A stretch of 64,000 nt of DNA, from assembly GCF_914271545.1 (NCBI RefSeq), contig NZ_CAJZAH010000001.1, forward strand, positions 992,001 to 1,056,000. Direction: 5' to 3'. This document shows positions 54,698 through 63,667 of this stretch, piece by piece. Within the stretch, counting starts at the first letter, position 1. The number at the start of each line of letters is the position of its first letter. Source of the DNA: Cupriavidus respiraculi. Lineage in GTDB: Bacteria; Pseudomonadota; Gammaproteobacteria; Burkholderiales; Burkholderiaceae. The notes under the pieces are model-generated. The model was given only the letters and a program-made list of their open reading frames with translations. It had not been told where the DNA came from and did not search any database. The translations under genes and the position numbers were made by a program.

Positions 54698-55699
54698 ATG
54701 AACAACAACAAGGTCGAACAGACCACCGAAGCCCTGAATCCCGCCCGCCGCAAGCTGATGATGGCAGGCGCCACCACCTTCGGCGCCGCAGCCGTGGCCA
54801 CCTTCGGCGCGGCCCAGCAGGCCGACGCCGCCCCCGCGAAGTCCACCACACCTCAAGCACGACAAGGAGCGAAAGCGATGCAGACGATCACCACCAAGGA
54901 CGGCACCGAAATCTTCTACAAGGACTGGGGCTCGGGCCGCCCGGTCGTGTTCTCGCATGGCTGGCCGCTGAACTCGGACGCGTGGGATGCGCAGATGCTG
55001 TTCCTCGCGCAGCGCGGGTTCCGCGTGATCGCGCACGACCGCCGCGGCCACGGCCGCTCGGGCCAGCCGGCGCAGGGCAACGACATGAACACGTACGCCG
55101 ACGATCTGGCGGCGGTGATCGAGGCACTGGACCTGAAGGGCGCGACGCTGGTCGGCCACTCCACCGGCGGCGGCGAAGTCGCCCGCTATATCGGCCGCCA
55201 CGGCACCAAGCGTGTCGCCAAGGCCGTGCTGATCGGCGCGGTGCCGCCCACGATGGCCAAGAGCGCCGCCTACCCGAACGGCCTGCCGCTGGAGGTGTTC
55301 GACGGCATCCGCAAGGGCGTGGCCGACAACCGCTCGCAGTTCTACCAGGAACTGGCCGTGCCCTTCTTCGGCTTCAACCGCCCGGGCGCCAAGGTCGCGC
55401 AGGGCACCATCGACGCCTTCTGGGCGCAGGGCATGACCGGCGGCATCCTCGGCCAGTACGCCTGCATCAAGGAATTCTCGGAAGTGGACTACACCGAAGA
55501 CCTGAAGAAGATCGACGTGCCCACGCTGATCCTGCATGGCGAGGACGACCAGATCGTGCCGATCGGCAACTCCGCCCAGCTGTCCGCCAAGATCGTTCCC
55601 AACGCCAAGCTGAAGGTGTACCCCGGCGCCTCGCACGGCATGTGCGTGGTCAACGCCGACCAGGTCAACGCCGATCTGCTGGCTTTCCTGCAGGGCTGA
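54698..55699 (+). CDS. Alpha/beta hydrolase, non-haem chloroperoxidase-like, with a Tat-type leader
   Basis: A 333-residue protein: residues 1-60 form a twin-arginine-type leader ([20 protein letters not shown], then an Ala/Pro-rich linker), and residues 61-333 a complete chloroperoxidase-type hydrolase with HGWPLNSD, nucleophile Ser155 in GHSTGG, Asp in GEDDQIV and His in ASHGMC. The domain begins at an internal Met61 (54878) with its own AAGGAG eight bases upstream, so both exported and cytoplasmic forms are possible. It lies second in the operon. Confidence 0.9.
   Translation: MNNNKVEQTTEALNPARRKLMMAGATTFGAAAVATFGAAQQADAAPAKSTTPQARQGAKAMQTITTKDGTEIFYKDWGSGRPVVFSHGWPLNSDAWDAQMLFLAQRGFRVIAHDRRGHGRSGQPAQGNDMNTYADDLAAVIEALDLKGATLVGHSTGGGEVARYIGRHGTKRVAKAVLIGAVPPTMAKSAAYPNGLPLEVFDGIRKGVADNRSQFYQELAVPFFGFNRPGAKVAQGTIDAFWAQGMTGGILGQYACIKEFSEVDYTEDLKKIDVPTLILHGEDDQIVPIGNSAQLSAKIVPNAKLKVYPGASHGMCVVNADQVNADLLAFLQG
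54878..54880 (+). promoter_or_regulatory. Candidate internal start codon with Shine-Dalgarno
   Basis: AAGGAG at 54864-54869, eight bases before an in-frame ATG where the ordinary chloroperoxidase domain begins. Either a second start producing a form without the leader, or a relic of an ancestral start before a leader was added. Confidence 0.5.
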
Positions 55700-55703
55700 C
55701 GCC

Positions 55704-57710
55704 ATGGCTGCCGATCAGGACAACCCCAAACGCGACGGCGTGCCGCTGAGCCGCCGCCAATTCATCGCAACCGCCGCGGCACTTGGCGCCGCGGCGGCCG
55801 GACGGAGCTTCGCCATGACCCCTTCCTCCACCCCTGAACTCGTGCTCGTCAACGGCAAGTTCACCACCCTCGACCGCTCGCGCCCGCAAGCCGAGGCCGT
55901 CGCGATCCGCGATGGCCGCTTCATGGCCGTGGGGTCGAAGGAGGAGATCATGCCGCTTGCCGGACCCGCCACCAAGGTGGTGGACCTGCAGGGGCGCCGT
56001 GCGATACCGGGCCTGATCGACAGCCACATGCACATCATTCGCGGTGGCCTGAACTACAACATGGAGCTGCGCTGGGACGGCGTGCGCTCGCTCGCCGATG
56101 CGATGCGCATGCTGCGCGAGCAGGTTGCGCGCACGCCGGCGCCGCAATGGGTGCGCGTGGTCGGTGGCTTCACCGAGCATCAGTTCGTGGAAAAGCGCCT
56201 GCCCACCATCGAGGAACTAAACGCCGCCGCGCCCGATACCCCGGTCTTCATCCTGCACCTGTACGACCGCGCGCTGCTGAACGCGGCCGCGCTGCGCACC
56301 GTCGGCTATGACAAGAACACGCCCAACCCGCCGGGCGGCGAGATCGTGCGCGACAAGGCGGGCAATCCCACCGGCCTGCTGCTGGCGCAGCCCAATGCGG
56401 TGATCCTGTACTCCACGCTGGCCAAGGGCCCGAAGCTGCCGCCCGAGTACCAGAAGAATTCCACGCGCCATTTCATGCGCGAGGTGAACCGCCTGGGCGT
56501 CACCGGCGTGATCGACGCGGGCGGTGGCTACCAGAACTATCCGGACGACTACCAGATCATCGAGGAACTGCACCGCGATGGCCAGCTGACCGTCCGTCTT
56601 GCCTACAACCTGTTCACGCAGAAGCCGAAGGAAGAGCTGGCCGATTTCAGCAGCTGGGCCGGCAAGGTCAAGCCCGGCCAGGGCGACGATCTGTATCGCC
56701 ACAACGGCGCCGGCGAGATGCTGGTCTACAGCGCGGCCGACTTCGAGGACTTCCGCGTGGCGCGTCCCGAGATGCCGCCCAACATGGAGGCCGACCTCGA
56801 ACCGGTGATCCGCCTGCTCGCCGAGAAGCGCTGGCCGTGGCGCCTGCATGCGACCTACGACGAGACCATCGGCCGCGCGCTGGACGTCTACGAGAAGGTA
56901 GCCAAGGACGTGCCGTTCAACGGCCTGCACTGGTTCTTCGACCACGCGGAAACGATCTCCGACCGCAATATCGACCGTATTGCCGCGCTCGGCGGCGGCA
57001 TCGCCGTGCAGCACCGCATGGCCTTCCAGGGCGAGTACTTCGTCGAACGCTACGGCGCGAAGGCGGCCGAGGCAACGCCGCCGGTCAAGCGCATGCTCGA
57101 GCGCGGGGTGAAGGTCGGCGCCGGCACGGACGCGACCCGCGTGGCCTCGTACAACCCGTGGGTCTCGCTGTCGTGGCTGACCACCGGCAAGACGGTCGGC
57201 GGCATGGCGCTGTACCCGCAGGCCAACCTGCTGGACCGCGAAACGGCCCTGCGCCTGTGGACCGAAGCCAATACCTGGTTCTCCACCGAGGAAGGCAAGA
57301 AAGGCCAGATCAAGGCCGGCCAGCTCGCCGACCTGGCCGTGCTGTCGGCCGACTACTTCGCCGTGCCCGGCGACGAAATCCAGGACATCACCTCGGTGAT
57401 GACGCTGCTGGGCGGCAAGGTGGTCTACGGCGACGGCGAGTTCGACAAACTCGCCCCGCCGCTGCCGCCCGCGATGCCCGACTGGGCACCGACGCGGCGC
57501 TACGGCGGCTACCAGCCGCGCAAGCCCGACGCGAAGCAGGCCATGCTGCAGAAACAGGCCATGGCCGCCGCCTGCGGCTGCGCCAGCTCGTGCGGCGTGC
57601 ACGGCCACGCGCATGCCGGCGCCTGGGGCGCCAACGTGCCGACGTCCGGCAACCGCGCCGACAACAACGCATTCTGGGGCGCGCTGGGCTGCTCCTGCTG
57701 GGCCATCTGA
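55704..57710 (+). CDS. Tat-exported amidohydrolase (YtcJ-like) with Cys/His-rich tail
   Basis: A 668-residue amidohydrolase. The Tat signal is SRRQFIATAAALGAAAAG. The metal motif IDSHMH lies at residue 105; later metal residues lie in HATYDE, FDHAET and GAGTDATR. It is of the amidohydrolase 3/YtcJ type, which cleaves amide or N-acyl bonds. The last 60 residues are extra: a stretch with six Cys and several His (CGCASSCGVHGHAHAG and GCSCW) at the end, probably metal-binding or disulphide-linked. It is 4 bp after the hydrolase stop, and its stop overlaps the next start by one base. Confidence 0.88.
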   Translation: MAADQDNPKRDGVPLSRRQFIATAAALGAAAAGRSFAMTPSSTPELVLVNGKFTTLDRSRPQAEAVAIRDGRFMAVGSKEEIMPLAGPATKVVDLQGRRAIPGLIDSHMHIIRGGLNYNMELRWDGVRSLADAMRMLREQVARTPAPQWVRVVGGFTEHQFVEKRLPTIEELNAAAPDTPVFILHLYDRALLNAAALRTVGYDKNTPNPPGGEIVRDKAGNPTGLLLAQPNAVILYSTLAKGPKLPPEYQKNSTRHFMREVNRLGVTGVIDAGGGYQNYPDDYQIIEELHRDGQLTVRLAYNLFTQKPKEELADFSSWAGKVKPGQGDDLYRHNGAGEMLVYSAADFEDFRVARPEMPPNMEADLEPVIRLLAEKRWPWRLHATYDETIGRALDVYEKVAKDVPFNGLHWFFDHAETISDRNIDRIAALGGGIAVQHRMAFQGEYFVERYGAKAAEATPPVKRMLERGVKVGAGTDATRVASYNPWVSLSWLTTGKTVGGMALYPQANLLDRETALRLWTEANTWFSTEEGKKGQIKAGQLADLAVLSADYFAVPGDEIQDITSVMTLLGGKVVYGDGEFDKLAPPLPPAMPDWAPTRRYGGYQPRKPDAKQAMLQKQAMAAACGCASSCGVHGHAHAGAWGANVPTSGNRADNNAFWGALGCSCWAI

Positions 57711-58141
57711 TGGCGGCCCCGATCAATGCGCGCCGCGCTGCCCTGCTGGGCAGCCCCACGCTGCAATGGGTCGCGCTGCTGTTGCTGTGCGCGGCCTATC
57801 TGCAAGGTGGCATCAACAAGGCGGCCAATCTCCAGGGCGCAGTCGCCGAGATGCAGCACTTCGGCCTGTCGCCCGCGCTGCCCTTCGCCATCGCGGTGAT
57901 CGTGCTGGAACTGGGCGCCTCCGCCATGATCCTGGCCAATATCCAGCGCTGGCTCGGCGCGCTGGCGCTGGCACTGTTCACGCTGGCCGCCACCTTCATG
58001 GCCAACCGCTTCTGGGAAGTCGCCGGCCCGGAGCGCTTCATGGCGGAGAACGCCTTCTTCGAACACCTCGGCCTGGCGGGCGGCTTCCTGCTGGTGGCCT
58101 GGCATGACTGGAACACACGCCGCGGAGACCGTACGCCATGA
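57710..58141 (+). CDS. DoxX-family membrane protein
   Basis: A 143-residue protein with four hydrophobic segments and the DoxX-like opening LLLLCAAYLQGGINKAANL. It begins with TGATG at the amidohydrolase stop and its own stop overlaps the next gene (ATGA), so translation is coupled both ways. DoxX proteins are quinone- or redox-linked membrane proteins of unsettled function. Membership in this operon suggests a role with the exported hydrolases. Confidence 0.82.
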   Translation: MAAPINARRAALLGSPTLQWVALLLLCAAYLQGGINKAANLQGAVAEMQHFGLSPALPFAIAVIVLELGASAMILANIQRWLGALALALFTLAATFMANRFWEVAGPERFMAENAFFEHLGLAGGFLLVAWHDWNTRRGDRTP

Positions 58142-59751
58142 CGCAGCAAACCGCCCCATCCCCCGCGGCGCCCGCCAGCCAGGGCAGCTTCGCGCCGCTG
58201 GCGCAGGGCACCTTCGCAGTGCTGTGGGCCGCCACCGTGCTCGGCAACGTCGGCAGCTTCATGCGCGACGTGGCCAGCGCGTGGCTGGCCACGGACCTGT
58301 CCGGTTCGCCCGCCGCCGTTGCGGCCATCCAGGCCGCCGCCACGCTGCCGATCTTCCTGCTGGCGCTGCCGGCCGGCGTGCTGTCGGACATTCTCGACCG
58401 CCGCCGGCTGCTGATCGGCATCCAGATCGGACTGGCGCTGGTCAGCGGCACGCTGATGGTGCTGGCGCACACGGGCACGCTGACCATCGAGCGGCTCGCC
58501 GCGCTGGCCTTCTTCGGCGGCATCGGCGCGGCGCTGATGGGCCCGGCGTGGCAGTCCATCGTGCCGGAGCTGGTGCCGCGCACGCAGCTCAAGAGCGCGG
58601 TGGCGCTCAACGCGCTGGGCGTCAATATCGCGCGCGCCATCGGGCCGGCCATCGGCGGCCTGCTGCTCGCCAGCGTGGGCGCCGCGGCCACTTACGGGAT
58701 GGACCTGCTCAGCTATGTGCTGGTGATCGCGGCCCTGGTCTGGTGGCGCCGCGCGCCCAGCGGTGTGGACCCGCTGCGGGAACATTTCTTCAGCGCCTTC
58801 CGGGCGGGCCTGCGCTTTACGCGCGCCAACCGCCGGCTGCATGTCGTGCTGGCCCGCGCTGCCGTGCATTTCGCCTTCGCCAGCAGCGTGTGGGCACTGC
58901 TGCCGCTGGTGGCGCGGCAACTGCTGCAGGGCGGCCCCGGCCTGTATGGCGTGCTGCTTGGCGCGGTCGGCGCCGGCGCCATCGGCGGCGCGCTGATCCT
59001 GCCCAGGCTGCAGCGCCGGCTCGATGCGGACGGCCTGGTGCTGGCCGCCGCGCTCGCATCGGCGGTGGTGATGGGCAGTCTCGCGCTGGCGCCGCCGACA
59101 TGGCTGGCGTTGCCGCTGCTGCTGGTGCTCGGGGCGGCGTGGATCATCGCGCTGACCACCCTCGGCGGCACCGCGCAGGCCATCCTGCCGAACTGGGTGC
59201 GCGGCCGCGCCCTGGCCGTCTACCAGATGGTGTTCAACGGTGCGATGACCGCGGGCAGCCTTGCGTGGGGCTTTGTCGCCCAGGCGCTGGGCCTGTCCAG
59301 TGGCCTGCTCGTCGCCGCCGCCGGGCTCGCGCTGTTCGCACTGATCATGCACCGCGTGAAACTGCCCGCCGGCGAGGACGATCTCGCGCCGGCCAATCAC
59401 TGGCCCGAGCCCGAGGTGGCCGCAGAGGTCGAGCACGATCGCGGCCCGGTGATGATCCAGGTCGTCTACCGCATCGCTCCGGAGGACCGCACCGAGTTCC
59501 TGCGGGCCATCCATCGCCTGTCGCAGGAGCGGCTGCGCGATGGTGCGTTCAACTGGGGCGTGATGGAGGACGCGGGCGATCCGTCGCTGATGACCGAGTG
59601 GTTCCTGGTGGAATCGTGGGCCGAGCACCTGCGCCAGCACCGCCGCGTGGCCCATGCCGATGCCGACCTGCAGCGCGATCTCGCCCGCTTCCATCGCGGC
59701 CCCGGCGCGCCCGAGGTCAGGCACCTGATCGCCGCGGCGCCGCCGCGCTGA
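58138..59751 (+). CDS. MFS_3-type transporter with C-terminal ABM-like domain
   Basis: A 537-residue carrier of the enterobactin-exporter-like MFS_3 family. Residues 20-405 hold about twelve membrane segments (ATVLGNVGSFMRDVASAWLA; SDILDRRRLLIG). After a linker, residues 435-530 form a soluble domain (MIQVVYRIAPEDRTEFLRAI; EWFLVESWAEHLRQHRRV) that looks like an antibiotic-biosynthesis-monooxygenase fold. The start overlaps the DoxX stop by four bases. The substrate is unknown but probably linked to the operon's pathway. Confidence 0.9.
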   Translation: MTQQTAPSPAAPASQGSFAPLAQGTFAVLWAATVLGNVGSFMRDVASAWLATDLSGSPAAVAAIQAAATLPIFLLALPAGVLSDILDRRRLLIGIQIGLALVSGTLMVLAHTGTLTIERLAALAFFGGIGAALMGPAWQSIVPELVPRTQLKSAVALNALGVNIARAIGPAIGGLLLASVGAAATYGMDLLSYVLVIAALVWWRRAPSGVDPLREHFFSAFRAGLRFTRANRRLHVVLARAAVHFAFASSVWALLPLVARQLLQGGPGLYGVLLGAVGAGAIGGALILPRLQRRLDADGLVLAAALASAVVMGSLALAPPTWLALPLLLVLGAAWIIALTTLGGTAQAILPNWVRGRALAVYQMVFNGAMTAGSLAWGFVAQALGLSSGLLVAAAGLALFALIMHRVKLPAGEDDLAPANHWPEPEVAAEVEHDRGPVMIQVVYRIAPEDRTEFLRAIHRLSQERLRDGAFNWGVMEDAGDPSLMTEWFLVESWAEHLRQHRRVAHADADLQRDLARFHRGPGAPEVRHLIAAAPPR

Positions 59752-59781
59752 CCTTCCCATCACCGAACGTTGGAGCACGCA

Positions 59782-60120
59782 GTGAAACTCTATCTTGTCT
59801 CCCTTGGCGCCGGCATCCTGGTCGGTGTGCTGTACGCCCTGATGCAGGTGCGCTCGCCCGCTCCGCCGGTGGTGGCCCTGGTCGGCCTGCTTGGCATGCT
59901 GATCGGCGGCCAGATCGTGCCGCCGGTGCAGCGCCTGCTGGCCGGCGAACCGGTCACCATGGCGTGGTTCGGGCGCGAATGCGTGCCGCAGATTACCGGC
60001 CTGCCGCCGGCGGCCGGCAGCGCGGCCGACGGGGCCGCGGCGGCCACCGCCCCCGCCGACGCCCGCCCGGGCCGCAGCGCCACCGCACCCGGCACCGACG
60101 ACATCGGCTGCAAGGGCTGA
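59782..60120 (+). CDS. XapX-domain small membrane protein
   Basis: A 112-residue protein. Residues 1-45 match the XapX domain (KLYLVSLGAGILVGVLYALM; LVGLLGMLIGGQ), two short membrane segments; the rest is an Ala/Pro-rich tail. GTG at 59782 with TTGGAG upstream is the likely start. Function unknown. It follows the MFS_3 gene after 30 bp. Confidence 0.82.
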   Translation: MKLYLVSLGAGILVGVLYALMQVRSPAPPVVALVGLLGMLIGGQIVPPVQRLLAGEPVTMAWFGRECVPQITGLPPAAGSAADGAAAATAPADARPGRSATAPGTDDIGCKG

Positions 60121-60179
60121 CCCTTCTCTTCCGGCGGTGGCACCCGCCGCCGGAAGCCCCGCTTCACCCAAGGAATCCC

Positions 60180-61274
60180 ATGGCATCAAACCTGTCGGCG
60201 TGCATGCTGACGGCGTGCGCGCTGGGCGCGTCCGGCGCGCACGCGCAATCCTCCGTGACGGTCTATGGCCGCATCAACACGGCGCTGGAGTATGCGCACG
60301 CGAGCACGGCCACCGACGGCACGCGTGTTGGCGGCGTCGGCCGCCTGACCAACAACCGCTCGGTATTCGGCCTGCGCGGCGAAGAAACGCTGGACGGCTC
60401 GCTGAAAGCCATCTGGCAGATCGAAAGCACGATGGCGATGGATACGGGCGCCGGCGAGATCGCCGCGCGCAACACGCGCATCGGCCTCACTGGCAGTGCC
60501 GGCACGCTCTTCATGGGCAACTGGCACACGCCGTACACCGAATCGACGCTGGCCTACGATCCGTACTATCCGACCACCGCGGGCTATATGGCCCTGATGG
60601 GCAACGGCTCGGCATCGTCCAGCAACAACATCGAGGACACCAGTTCCTTCGACCGGCGCCAGAAGAACCTGCTCGTGTACAAGACACCGGCGTGGGGCGG
60701 GCTGTCCGGCGGCATCGCGTGGGGAGTCAACGAAGAGAAGACCACGGTGCCGCGCGACCCGGCGCTGTACTCGTTCGCCGTCGGCTACGACCGGGCGGGC
60801 CTGAACCTGACGGCGGCCTACGAGGTCCACCAGCACTACCAGACCGCGGGCCGCAACGACGACGCCATCAAGATCGGCGCCGCCTATCAGTTCGGCGATA
60901 CCCGCGTGGCGCTGGTGTACGAACGCCTGCACTATCGCACCGCCACCGGCGATCTGACCCGCAACGGCTACTACGCCTCACTGGTGCAGAAGCTCGGGCC
61001 CGGCTCGGTGCGGCTGGGCTTCGGCGTGGCAGGCAACGGCCATGGCGATGCGCAGGAAACCATCGGCTTCTTCCGGGCCGGTCCCGACACCGGCGCGACG
61101 CAGATCACCGTCGGCTACGACTACCCGCTGTCGAAACGCACCGCTGTGTACGCCTACTACAGCCGCATCGACAACAAGCGGCATGGCGCCTACGACTTTG
61201 CGATCAACCAGCTCGGCGTCAGCGAAGGCAGCGATCCGCAGACGGTGGCGCTCGGCGTCAGGCATAGCTTCTGA
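60180..61274 (+). CDS. Gram-negative porin (Burkholderia type)
   Basis: A 364-residue trimeric-type porin with a short signal peptide (LTACALGASGAHA) and the family mature start QSSVTVYGRINTALEY. The RNTRIGLTGSAGTLFMGNW loop is the general porin eyelet region, and the protein ends GVRHSF with the terminal Phe needed for outer-membrane insertion. AAGGAAT precedes the ATG. Last gene of the block; it should admit the substrate of the pathway. Confidence 0.92.
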   Translation: MASNLSACMLTACALGASGAHAQSSVTVYGRINTALEYAHASTATDGTRVGGVGRLTNNRSVFGLRGEETLDGSLKAIWQIESTMAMDTGAGEIAARNTRIGLTGSAGTLFMGNWHTPYTESTLAYDPYYPTTAGYMALMGNGSASSSNNIEDTSSFDRRQKNLLVYKTPAWGGLSGGIAWGVNEEKTTVPRDPALYSFAVGYDRAGLNLTAAYEVHQHYQTAGRNDDAIKIGAAYQFGDTRVALVYERLHYRTATGDLTRNGYYASLVQKLGPGSVRLGFGVAGNGHGDAQETIGFFRAGPDTGATQITVGYDYPLSKRTAVYAYYSRIDNKRHGAYDFAINQLGVSEGSDPQTVALGVRHSF

Positions 61275-61408
61275 GGCGCCCGTCAGGCTGTCTGCCTGCT
61301 TGGCCTGCCGTCCGCGGGAAAGAGCCGGGTTGTGGTGAGCGCCTGCGGCGCCATCGGCCTTTCCATGGGCAATCCCCGCCGTGACACCCTTGCTACGATG
61401 CGCGGATC

Positions 61409-61424
61409 GATGCATATTCGCATC
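61409..61424. promoter_or_regulatory. Inverted repeat upstream of the vapBC-like pair
   Basis: GATGC-ATATTC-GCATC, 23 bp before the antitoxin ATG. Such toxin-antitoxin operons are often autoregulated, so this is a plausible operator; support is by position only. Confidence 0.35.
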
Positions 61425-61446
61425 AATATTGAAGCGGAGAAGCCCC

Positions 61447-61653
61447 ATGCGCACTACTGTCACGATCGACGATTCCCTCTATGAGAAGGCGCTGGAAATG
61501 GCTGATCCCGGCATGGACAAGGCGGACCTGTTTCGAGAAGCGATCAAGACATTCGTGCGGGTGCAGGCGGCCAAGCGCCTCGCAGCGCTGGGCGGCAAGG
61601 CGCCCGCCATGGCCAGCGTGGCGCGGCGTCCGGGGAAGCCGGCCGACCAATGA
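61447..61653 (+). CDS. VapB-type antitoxin (ribbon-helix-helix)
   Basis: A 68-residue protein; [20 protein letters not shown] is the ribbon-helix-helix start that binds DNA, and the C-terminal tail should cover the toxin. GGAGAAG stands before the ATG. Its stop overlaps the toxin's ATG (ATGA), the standard layout. It likely represses its own operon with the toxin. Confidence 0.85.
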   Translation: MRTTVTIDDSLYEKALEMADPGMDKADLFREAIKTFVRVQAAKRLAALGGKAPAMASVARRPGKPADQ

Positions 61654-62030
61654 GAGTCCTGATCGACACGTCGATATGGGTGGAGCACTTCAAGCAACGC
61701 AATGAAGGGCTCGTCGCCCTGCTGGAAATGGACCTTGTCCTCACGCATCCAATGGTGGTGGCGGAGATCGCTTGCGGTACGCCTCCGGCGCCGCGCAAGC
61801 GAACGCTGCATGATCTCGGGCTCCTGCAGGAATGCCACAGCGCGAGCACGCCGGAGTTGATGGCGTTCATCGAGCGGGAAAAACTGTACGGCCTTGGCTC
61901 TGGCCTGATCGACCTCGCACTGCTCGCTTCCACGCTGATCACTCCGGATGCCCGGCTCTGGACCCTGGACCGACGCCTGATGAATCTGGCAAAGCGGTTC
62001 TCCGTGGCATACGGCCGGAAAACGCACTGA
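61650..62030 (+). CDS. VapC-type toxin (PIN-domain ribonuclease)
   Basis: A 126-residue PIN protein. The acidic metal residues Asp6 (LIDTSIW), Glu39 (VVAEIA), Asp88 (LIDLAL) and Asp107 (WTLDRR) are all in place. Such toxins cleave tRNA or rRNA and are held by the antitoxin. The gene begins inside the antitoxin stop. An intact module, not degraded. Confidence 0.87.
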   Translation: MRVLIDTSIWVEHFKQRNEGLVALLEMDLVLTHPMVVAEIACGTPPAPRKRTLHDLGLLQECHSASTPELMAFIEREKLYGLGSGLIDLALLASTLITPDARLWTLDRRLMNLAKRFSVAYGRKTH

Positions 62031-62211
62031 TGCTCGCCAGGCAACGGCGTTCCCGGTTCACTTTTATCACATCAATTAATTTGAATAAGTAATCCGACAA
62101 ACGCGCTGCATCCGCCTCTTTCCCTGCCCTATAGTTCAGTCATCGGCGCGACACACAGCAAGCGACGAACCGACGAATAACTTCAACAACTTAGCGATAG
62201 AGAGAGAAATC

Positions 62212-62820
62212 ATGACCAACAGCGCCCTCACCAAGTTCCTGCCCGCCCTGACCCTTGCCCTGCTCGCCGCCGGCGGCGTGCAGGCAGCGCCCACCAGCGG
62301 CTCGGCAGATTCCTACGGCTATCAGTTCCGCAGCGCCCCCGGCCCCGTGCGCGACGTCTATACCGACGGCGCCCGCATCGGCAATGTGGATGTGTTCACC
62401 GAAGGCGCCCGTACGGTGGCCAGCCTCCGCGACGCCTTCACGGACGGCGCCCGCAGCCGCGATGCCTTCACCGACGGCGCCCGCAGCGGGGACGTCGATG
62501 TGTTCACCGAAGGCGCGCGCATCGTCGCCGGCCTGGACCGCACCGGCGTGTCGTCGGTCCCGGGCCGCACCCGCGACGCCTACACGGATGGCGCGCGTGG
62601 CCGCGATGCCTTCACCGACGGTGCCCGCAGCGGCGATGTCGATGTCTTCACCGAGGGCGCGCGCATCGTCGCCGGCCTGGACCGCACCGGCGTGTCCTCC
62701 GCCCCGGGCCGCACCCGCGACGTCTACACGGATGGCGCGCGTGGCCGCAACGCCTACACCGATGGCGCCCGCAGCGGGGACGTCGATGTGTTCACGGAAG
62801 GCGCGCGCGTGACGGTGTAA
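62212..62820 (+). CDS. Secreted protein of tandem TDGAR repeats
   Basis: A 202-residue protein not matched to a named family. A signal peptide (LPALTLALLAAGGVQA) is followed by repeats: the motif [FY]T[DE]GAR occurs eleven times. Units of 48 residues run from residue 83: two full copies and a final half, each with three motifs; the ending is VFTEGARVTV. The mature protein is rich in Asp, Gly and Arg, with no Cys. AGAGAGAAA stands before the ATG. The repeated acidic/basic turns could bind metal, polysaccharide or nucleic acid; no role is claimed. Confidence 0.85.
   Translation: MTNSALTKFLPALTLALLAAGGVQAAPTSGSADSYGYQFRSAPGPVRDVYTDGARIGNVDVFTEGARTVASLRDAFTDGARSRDAFTDGARSGDVDVFTEGARIVAGLDRTGVSSVPGRTRDAYTDGARGRDAFTDGARSGDVDVFTEGARIVAGLDRTGVSSAPGRTRDVYTDGARGRNAYTDGARSGDVDVFTEGARVTV
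62458..62817 (+). repeat. 144-bp tandem coding repeats
   Basis: Units begin at 62458, 62602 and 62746 (the last is a 72-bp half). The two full units differ at roughly ten bases, several of them synonymous, so duplication is fairly recent. Copy number is a candidate for variation between strains. Confidence 0.9.
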
Positions 62821-62980
62821 GTCCATCGGACTCCGCACGGCCCGGCCCCCTAATACCTTGGTAGTAAGGGGGCCGACGCGCCCCCCGGATAGTGCAAGAA
62901 TGCGCCCGCGAAGGCTTCGCGCCCTCGCGGCCAACGGCCGGCGTCCAGCCGCCGTGGCGAACCCTGGCAAGGAGCGCATC

Positions 62981-63667
62981 TTGAACACTTCCGCCCGTCC
63001 CGCCCCGGACCCCGCCTCGAGCCCCATCGTCTATGTAGTGGATGACGACCCCGCGATGACCACCGCCCTGTGCGGACTGCTGCGGTCCGTGGACATCGGC
63101 GCCGAGCCCTTCCACACCTCGCAGGACTTCCTGGCCTACCCCCGCCCCGACGCGCCGAGCTGCCTGGTGCTGGACGTGCGGCTGCGCGGCGGAAGCGGGC
63201 TGGCCTTGCAGGACCAGCTCAACGCGATGCACGATCCGCTCCCCGTCGTCTTTATCACCGGCCATGGCGATATCCCCATGACGGTGCGCGTGATGAAGGC
63301 CGGCGCCGTGGACTTCCTGACCAAACCCTTCACCGATCACGATTTTCTCGATGCGGTCGGCGCATCGCTGGAGCGCGATCGCGAACGCCGCGCGCAGCGG
63401 CGGTCGGCGGACGACCTCGCCGCCCGCTATCTCGCGCTGAGCGCCCGCGAGCGCGAAGTCATGCAGCATGCGGCCTCGGGGCTGATGAACAAGCAGATCG
63501 CCGACAGGCTCGGCATCAGCGAGGTCACGGTCAAGATCCATCGCGGCAATGCCATGCGCAAGATGCAGGCACGCACCTTCGCCGACCTGGTGATCATGGC
63601 GCACGAGGTGGCCGGCACGGTGCCCCCGCAGCCGCAACCGACGGGCGATGAGCGGCGAGCCGCGTGA
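62981..63667 (+). CDS. FixJ/NarL-type response regulator with TTG start
   Basis: A 228-residue regulator. The receiver has Asp21-Asp22-Asp23, phospho-acceptor Asp65 (LVLDVRL), Thr93 (FITGHGD) and Lys115 (LTKPF). The LuxR-type HTH (LSAREREVMQHAASGLMNKQ; GISEVTVKIHRGNAM) is at residues 160-215. AAGGAG stands six bases before the TTG at 62981, in place of any good ATG. The next gene overlaps the end and is probably the partner kinase. Confidence 0.88.
   Translation: MNTSARPAPDPASSPIVYVVDDDPAMTTALCGLLRSVDIGAEPFHTSQDFLAYPRPDAPSCLVLDVRLRGGSGLALQDQLNAMHDPLPVVFITGHGDIPMTVRVMKAGAVDFLTKPFTDHDFLDAVGASLERDRERRAQRRSADDLAARYLALSAREREVMQHAASGLMNKQIADRLGISEVTVKIHRGNAMRKMQARTFADLVIMAHEVAGTVPPQPQPTGDERRAA

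Noticed and set aside
57796-60189. A 797-codon minus-strand frame over the MFS_3 gene
   Set aside because: Antisense to clear coding sequence; composition rich in Arg, Gln and Gly with no recognisable domain.
62458-62817. Tandem repeats considered as a CRISPR-like array
   Set aside because: The repeat is 144 bp, in frame and coding, with no spacers; it is a protein repeat.
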